IMG/VR virus record: IMGVR_UViG_3300036715_001583
Span: 1-26,094 of that record
DNA length: 26,094 nt
Source: a virus
Strand: one strand, 5' to 3'
Part shown: positions 21,262-26,094 of the stretch, piece after piece
Position numbering within the stretch: the first letter of the stretch is position 1
How the letters are laid out: each line of letters begins with the position of its first letter
Translations under genes and position numbers: made by a program
The notes under the pieces: model-generated
Told to the model about the DNA's origin: nothing
Databases searched by the model: none
The model's input: only the letters and a program-made list of their open reading frames with translations

Positions 21262-23175
21262 TTAGAGCTGGATGGGCACAGGGGTCAGCTTGGCGCTCAC
21301 AAGGATGTAGGCGCTCTCACCGACGGGATGGAGCTCGGCGGAGATGGCCCACGTGTCGAGGCCGTCCCCCGAGACACGGAGGTTGGTCCAGGCCGGGATG
21401 GACTGGCCGTTCACGATGCCAGGGGTCAGGAAGCCGTCGGGGTTCGCGCCAGAGCGGATGCTCTGGTCGAGGAACTTGGCGCAATCCTGCTGGATCAACA
21501 TGCCCGTCGTGAGGTCGAGAGGGTAGCCCACGTAGGGTGCGAGGACTTCCTGGAAGCCCATATGAACTTCCATCTGGACCCGGAGGCCCTGGAGCTTGCG
21601 GTAGGCCACGTTCGCCCCGCCCTGATACGTGGTCAAGGCCTGCACGATGACCGTGCGGCGGAGAGTCTGGTCGTAGTAGGCCGCAGTGACGCCGCCGTCG
21701 AGGAGCTTGTTGATGTCGCTGTCGACGATGGTGGAGTATTCGAGGCCCTGTGAGGTGATGGCCTTGTTGGTCAGGGGCTCGACCGAGGAGTTGCCAGCGG
21801 CGAGGCCGCAAACCTGAGCGGCGAAGCCCAGGCCGGAGAGCTGTTCGCCGATCCCCGTGACAGGGTTTGCAGAGACGGTGCCGTTGGCGCAGAGCACGAC
21901 CGGGCCGTCGAGGTCGCGGGCAGCGTCGGCCGCCTTGTCGCACCAGTTCTCACCCGTGGCGATGGGGGTGCCCAGGTTGTCGGAGGCGGAGACGGCGGTG
22001 TAGACGCCCGCGGACAGGGTTGCGGGGTAGGCGTGGAAGCCAGCGTAGAAGATCCGATACTTCTTCGCGTTGACGCCCCACATCGTCTGGACGTGGGCAT
22101 AGACGAGCTGTTGGAGGGTCAGGTCGTGGCTCTGGAGGAAGAGGTGCTGGACCTGGACTGTCGACAGGAGCGCGAGGGCGTCGGTGACGTTCTGCGAGCT
22201 CATGACGTCCAGGCCGGATCCGGAGCCGCCCGTGAAGGGCTGTTGCACGACAGCCGAGGCAGGCAGGGTGCCCGTGTAGCTGGAGACGGTGGCCGTCACC
22301 ATGGCGTCGTAGCGGTTCAGCATGTAGGCCAGGGCACCAGCACCAGCCGCGGGCTCGAAGTGGGTCGTGGAGGTCGCGGGAGAGCCGGGAGTCTGGTAGC
22401 CCGCGTCGCCGAAGTTGCCCGTGCCTACGGGAACCTGGAGGCACCCAGCGGGCATGTCGTAGTCGCCGACGACGGTGGCCTTCCAGGCGGAGCGGCTGTT
22501 GATCCAGGTCGCCACGTCCTTCATGCTGGTCGAAGCGTTGAATGGCAGGGTGGAGACCCAGACGCTGTTCTCGTAGAGGTGGAAGTTGCCGATGGCGCCG
22601 TCCACGTCGCGGACGATGGTGTTCCGGGCAGGCAGGGTGGCCGCCACAGAGCACGTCACGCTCAAGCCGTGCTTGACGGCCTGGGCCCGCTTGTAGTTCT
22701 CAAGGGGCCGCTCGATGGTCGCCGTCTTGATGTTGAAGAACGTGTCGACGCCGAGGTTGTCGCGGACCTTGAGGACCGTGTCGGCAACGATGGCGAGGCT
22801 GAAGAGGATGCCGTTCGAGCTCCGGCCAGCGTCGACAGACGCCAGGGAGAGGCTTCCGTTGACAGCGTAGACCGAGCTCGCGGCGGAGCCACCTCGAACG
22901 AACCGGACCAGGGAGGCTCCAGGGAGGTCTGGGCTGGGCCGGAAGATGCGGGCAAGGTAGCTCAGGACGGGGCCTCCCTTGAGCACCTTGATCGCCTCGT
23001 CGTAGCTGGCGAACTCGTAGACCTTCCCGGTCAGGCCGGAGTCGGCCGGGCCGATGTAGCCGACGACGCCGCGGGCCCCGGAGCGTGCGGGGACCATCGC
23101 GGTCGCGTCGATCTGGGTGTAGACGCCGGGCTTGAGGATGTTGGCGCCTGCGAAGTTCACGCCCTTGTTGCTCAT
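21262..23175 (-). CDS. Contractile tail sheath protein (637 aa)
   Basis: Forms the contracting sheath that drives the tube through the cell envelope, so it defines this phage as a myovirus type. The N-terminus (GANILKPGVYTQIDATAMVP, GARGVVGYIGPADSG) is the family's usual PGVYxxE/D...GV(V/I)GxxG start. The C-terminus (GDGLDTWAISAELHPVGES, AYILVSAKLTPVPIQL) matches the region that interlocks sheath subunits. Between them are Gly/Ser/Thr-rich beta domains with one long insertion (about 200-330), making it larger than minimal sheaths. ATG 23175 has AGGAGG upstream and overlaps the previous stop as ATGA. Confidence 0.92.
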   Translation of the reverse strand: MSNKGVNFAGANILKPGVYTQIDATAMVPARSGARGVVGYIGPADSGLTGKVYEFASYDEAIKVLKGGPVLSYLARIFRPSPDLPGASLVRFVRGGSAASSVYAVNGSLSLASVDAGRSSNGILFSLAIVADTVLKVRDNLGVDTFFNIKTATIERPLENYKRAQAVKHGLSVTCSVAATLPARNTIVRDVDGAIGNFHLYENSVWVSTLPFNASTSMKDVATWINSRSAWKATVVGDYDMPAGCLQVPVGTGNFGDAGYQTPGSPATSTTHFEPAAGAGALAYMLNRYDAMVTATVSSYTGTLPASAVVQQPFTGGSGSGLDVMSSQNVTDALALLSTVQVQHLFLQSHDLTLQQLVYAHVQTMWGVNAKKYRIFYAGFHAYPATLSAGVYTAVSASDNLGTPIATGENWCDKAADAARDLDGPVVLCANGTVSANPVTGIGEQLSGLGFAAQVCGLAAGNSSVEPLTNKAITSQGLEYSTIVDSDINKLLDGGVTAAYYDQTLRRTVIVQALTTYQGGANVAYRKLQGLRVQMEVHMGFQEVLAPYVGYPLDLTTGMLIQQDCAKFLDQSIRSGANPDGFLTPGIVNGQSIPAWTNLRVSGDGLDTWAISAELHPVGESAYILVSAKLTPVPIQL

Positions 23176-24026
23176 GGGGCCTCCTGGACGAGCTGGAGAT
23201 GCCCATAAGAGGTGGGCACCGGGGAAGTGAGGTCAGACCACACGCTGAAGTTGAGCGTGCCTGTGACGAGGAATGCTGGGGTTTTCAGGGACTCAAAATC
23301 TTCTGACTCGTTGATCGTGAAGGTGGGCTCCGCGGCACCGAAGAATGGGAGCGTCTCGACGAGGACCATGAGGGCCCCCCCTAGCCACTCAGCTATCACG
23401 TCGCGCTCTTCGGGTTGGTCAGTCCACGCGATGATGTCGACAGTCGCGTTGAAACCGCGGGCCCAGTGCTTCGGCTGTCCAGTCAGGGTGCCCACTCGAT
23501 CGGTGTCGCCGATGAGCCGGGCCCCGGACGGGGTCGTCGTGAGCTGAACAGACATCGCAGGAAGGCCGAAACTATCTCGAGGAAACGCCCCGCGGATGGT
23601 CATGGCTCGGTTCTGCCGGAAAGCAGGAGGCCGCTCTTCCTGGATCTGTTGAAGGAGGTCGATGATCTGGGTCTTGAGCCAGGGGAAGTTCGAGGAGTAT
23701 TTCGCCGTGAGGTCGATGGTGTCGACAATGGGCCCGGCAACCCATCCACCCGTCGTGAGCTTGGCGAACCACGAGGCCACGACATCCGTGTCTGCCAGTG
23801 CCTTGTGGAAGGTCGCGTAGCGCAGGCTCCCATCGCCAGGGTTATCTCCGAGGTCGATCTCGACCGACACGAGGAGGGGATCGTCGACACTCGCCGCAGG
23901 CGCCCCGCCGATCTTCACGACCACGCGCTCGAGCACGTCGCCGCTCACCGTCACCGCCGTCTGGATCTGACCAGACCCGCCCGTCAAGAGCGGGCGCACC
24001 AGATAGGTGTCGAAGGTTACGGGCAC
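23172..24026 (-). CDS. Unknown protein preceding the sheath gene (284 aa), possible tail-terminator or neck protein
   Basis: I do not recognise this protein by motif. It is soluble, with long beta-rich segments (TVSGDVLERVVVKIGGAPAA; GALMVLVETLPFFGAAEPTF; AFLVTGTLNFSVWSDLTSP). Genes just before the sheath in contractile phages often encode tail-terminator or neck proteins, so that is the leading guess. GTG 24026 is preferred: GAGG lies eight bases before it, and extension to 24098 yields an Arg-rich, unlikely N-terminus. It is the first gene of the leftward tail block. No clear promoter was found between it and the divergent gene at 24203. Confidence 0.7.
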   Translation of the reverse strand: MPVTFDTYLVRPLLTGGSGQIQTAVTVSGDVLERVVVKIGGAPAASVDDPLLVSVEIDLGDNPGDGSLRYATFHKALADTDVVASWFAKLTTGGWVAGPIVDTIDLTAKYSSNFPWLKTQIIDLLQQIQEERPPAFRQNRAMTIRGAFPRDSFGLPAMSVQLTTTPSGARLIGDTDRVGTLTGQPKHWARGFNATVDIIAWTDQPEERDVIAEWLGGALMVLVETLPFFGAAEPTFTINESEDFESLKTPAFLVTGTLNFSVWSDLTSPVPTSYGHLQLVQEAP

Positions 24027-24202
24027 GGGTTCATCCTCACCAAGTAGGGGACCATTTTCCACAGGGCGTCGTCGGCGTAGCGCCCGCCCCCTTTGCACTT
24101 GCGGGAACCGTCTGAACTATTGCCGCCGTGAATGATAAGAGGATTGGTTGGTCACAGACATAAGGACTTCTGGCACACTCGACAACGCGGAGGGCGCGTG
24201 AG

Positions 24203-25714
24203 ATGACTCGATTCGACACGCTGTTCGAGCGGATCCAGCGGCTCGTCCCCCCTCCACCCGCCGACAGTGGGTGGCATCGAACGCGAGTCAGGATCGAGGC
24301 CGGAGCCCTAGCTGGGCCCCTTTCCGGGGTGAACGACCAGGATCTCCAGGCCGCCAACGCGGAGAACCAGCTCTGGCTTTCAGCCAAGCTCCAGCGCATC
24401 GACTCCACGCCCAACGTCTGGGACGTCGACAATGCCTCTTCCTGGCTCTTCGCGCCCGCTGGGGTATCCAACGCCGCCGAAGCCTTCTTCCTCGACGTCT
24501 GGGGCCGTTCCCTGAGCGTGGCGAGGGGGAATGGCGAGGCAGATCCAGTCTACGCACGCCGGATCGTCTCTGACCTGTCCAGGCCAATCACGACGAACGC
24601 CGGGCTCGCCGCGGCCATCGACGTCGCCATGAGCACCTCTGGGACCAACGTGTTCGACGCGGGATCGGTCCTGACTATCCTTCGGTTCAATACTGGGCAC
24701 CGGATGAACACCGGACTCCGGTTCAACAACGCCGGGACCGCGGGAGACCTGTGGTGCTGTTTCATCGTCCAGGTGCCAGCCGACGTGAGCGAGGCCGACC
24801 TTGGCCGCTTCCGGGACATCGTGAACTCGCGCAAGGCCGCGGGCACCCGCCTCGTCGGCATGCTCACCTCGCCGCACCCCGCCCCGCAGATCGCCGGGCC
24901 CACGGTCGTCGCAGAGGGGGAGAACTTCGTGGCCAGCCTGCTCTACCCCCGCCCAGATGCCACTGCCTACCACTGGACGGTCTCTGGTGGGTCCATCGTG
25001 TCTGGAGACGGGACGAGCTCGATCACTGTCCAGGCCGGGACCGGGACCAGCGTGGAGCTCTCCCTCTACCTCACCGAGGGGGGTGTCGACACCGCTGTCG
25101 CCCACAAGTCGGTCGTCGTCGGCATGCCTGTATCTTCTGGCATCGTGGCGCCCGTCACCATCGCCCAGGCTGGAGACGGCCCCTTCGAGGCTTCTGCCCC
25201 TTCGGGCTACGCCTACATCTGGAGCATCACAAACGGCTACATCACCACCGACCATACCTCCAGGACGATCCAGTTCGGCGTCGGCGAGGAGGGGATCCCC
25301 TGCATCCTCGAGTGCCAGCTCAAGGCTGGGGACTTCATCGCCTACCTCACACACACCATCGAAGTATTGCCCAACGCGCACGTCGACACCATCTTCACCA
25401 CGCCGTCGAACGGGACCATCCTGCTTGGCAAGAAGTTCCTCATCACGGGCATCATCACGACGGCCGCTGGTCGAATCCGCTTCTACAAGGACGCGGCCAG
25501 CCGGACAGCGGATGCTGGGCGCCTCGCTGGTGGGATCCCGGCCACGGGCAACGGCCTCATCGCAGAGGTTGTCACGACCGCCGATGCCCTGTCTATCGAC
25601 CCGATGCGTCCTTGGGCCATTGGCCAGCCGACAGACCTCGCCACGACCTACTGGCTGTGGGAAGGAGCGGCTGGGACCACCATCACCGTAAAGAGCATGA
25701 AGGAGGAGGCCTAA
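24203..25714 (+). CDS. Baseplate/tail-fibre-type protein with PKD-like domains (503 aa)
   Basis: Probably part of the baseplate or fibre attachment. The N-terminal half (residues 1-220) resembles gpI-like/tail proteins: LDVWGRSLSVARGNGEADPV (98-116) followed by YARRIVSDLSRPITTNAGLA. Two Ig/PKD-like modules follow at about 240-308 (TAYHWTVSGGSIVSGDGTSS) and 315-390 (GYAYIWSITNGYITTDHTSR), then another beta module (about 393-500). Such modules commonly bind cell-surface sugars. ATG 24203 has GGAGG nine bases upstream. It is transcribed away from the sheath block. TAA abuts the next ATG, and GGAGGAGG in its final codons serves that gene. Confidence 0.7.
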   Translation: MTRFDTLFERIQRLVPPPPADSGWHRTRVRIEAGALAGPLSGVNDQDLQAANAENQLWLSAKLQRIDSTPNVWDVDNASSWLFAPAGVSNAAEAFFLDVWGRSLSVARGNGEADPVYARRIVSDLSRPITTNAGLAAAIDVAMSTSGTNVFDAGSVLTILRFNTGHRMNTGLRFNNAGTAGDLWCCFIVQVPADVSEADLGRFRDIVNSRKAAGTRLVGMLTSPHPAPQIAGPTVVAEGENFVASLLYPRPDATAYHWTVSGGSIVSGDGTSSITVQAGTGTSVELSLYLTEGGVDTAVAHKSVVVGMPVSSGIVAPVTIAQAGDGPFEASAPSGYAYIWSITNGYITTDHTSRTIQFGVGEEGIPCILECQLKAGDFIAYLTHTIEVLPNAHVDTIFTTPSNGTILLGKKFLITGIITTAAGRIRFYKDAASRTADAGRLAGGIPATGNGLIAEVVTTADALSIDPMRPWAIGQPTDLATTYWLWEGAAGTTITVKSMKEEA

Positions 25715-26094
25715 ATGTCTCAGTTCATCGGATTCGAGTCATACCTAATCCCGCTTGGTGCCAGCATCGCATCCACGCATAACACAATCAGGGACGCGCT
25801 CTCCACCAGGGGATGGCAGATCCTCCAGGACAACAGTGGCGCAACCCCCACCGTGCTAGACGTGATCCCTCCAGTGACGGAAACCATCGGGGATGCAAAC
25901 ACGCAGGAGTTTTTGAGAATTAACGTATATGCGTCAAGCATAACATTCACGGGCCTTAAAAAGTGGCTCACCGCCATCCCGCAGCAGGTTTACATCAAGG
26001 AACTCACAGGAGGCGCCGTGACGTGCTCCTGCACCCTCGGCGGCGTGACCGTGAGCTACGCGGGCATCGCTGGCAATACTGCCGTCCAGAACCT
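25715..26094 (+). CDS. Tail fibre-region protein, N-terminus only (cut by window edge)
   Basis: An open frame of 126 codons runs from ATG 25715 off the right edge. The ATG directly follows the preceding TAA and has GGAGGAGG upstream. The start reads MSQFIGFESYLIPLGASIAS, then TRGWQILQDNSGATP; later segments are strand-rich (GGAVTCSCTLGGVTVSYAGI). The first part, especially about 25915-25965, is clearly AT-richer than the window and uses codons such as ATA, TTA-type and TTT that are rare elsewhere here, consistent with recent exchange of receptor-binding genes. The function is guessed from position; a fibre or receptor-binding protein is most likely. Confidence 0.6.
   Translation, partial: MSQFIGFESYLIPLGASIASTHNTIRDALSTRGWQILQDNSGATPTVLDVIPPVTETIGDANTQEFLRINVYASSITFTGLKKWLTAIPQQVYIKELTGGAVTCSCTLGGVTVSYAGIAGNTAVQN

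Noticed and set aside
1-26094. tRNA genes, CRISPR arrays, insertion sequences, integrase and attachment site
   Set aside because: None seen on either strand by reading; no regular repeat-spacer array, no transposase or recombinase motifs.

Overview
The window is a stretch of a GC-rich tailed-phage genome (or prophage) with a contractile tail. The evidence is a large terminase subunit, a DnaB-type helicase with a DUF1376-like partner, a recombination set (PD-(D/E)XK nuclease, annealing protein, RdgC-like and RusA-like proteins), an endolysin/holin/spanin-like cassette, and a sheath, tube, frameshifted chaperone and tape measure series. The host is not identifiable. A spanin-like protein and an RdgC-like protein lean towards a Gram-negative proteobacterium. 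No integrase, portal, capsid, tRNA, CRISPR array or insertion sequence was seen. Head genes probably lie beyond the left edge, past terL.

Layout: (1) 1-14492, minus strand, is one long early-to-packaging block. In transcription order it runs nuclease, annealing protein, small HTH protein, RdgC-like, RusA-like, a CxxC mini-protein, a coiled-coil protein, small genes, DUF1376 protein, DnaB, small genes, TerS-like protein, two unknowns and TerL. Many neighbours overlap by ATGA or GTGA, which suggests translational coupling. (2) 14493-14802 is the control region, with two leftward promoters and operator-like palindromes. (3) 14803-16805, plus strand, is an HTH regulator followed by endolysin, holin and a spanin-like protein. 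(4) 16806-24026, minus strand, is the tail block: unknown, sheath, tube, chaperone, Cys-motif protein, tape measure and two small proteins. It converges stop-to-stop with the lysis cassette. (5) 24203-26094, plus strand, is a baseplate/fibre-type protein and the start of a second, AT-richer gene.

The main hidden signals are these. The tail chaperone appears to be extended by 83 residues through a +1 (or -2) shift at TCT TTT CGT TGA, a site almost identical to the influenza PA-X shift site. A palindrome, CGGYCA-N3-TGRCCG and variants, sits inside leftward promoters at 14647-14675 and 8484-8512 and recurs at 14577-14591 and 10557-10571, which suggests a small regulon. The 8484 promoter opens onto a 135-nt leader that can fold into a long hairpin, just before the replication genes. 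An iteron cluster next to a 35-nt purine/pyrimidine tract inside the DUF1376 gene looks like a replication origin. The palindrome GTCGAC, especially TGTCGACA, is several-fold over-represented across the whole window.

Protein families were recognised by reading motifs and overall sequence, without database searches. Small early genes without named families are given as unknown.
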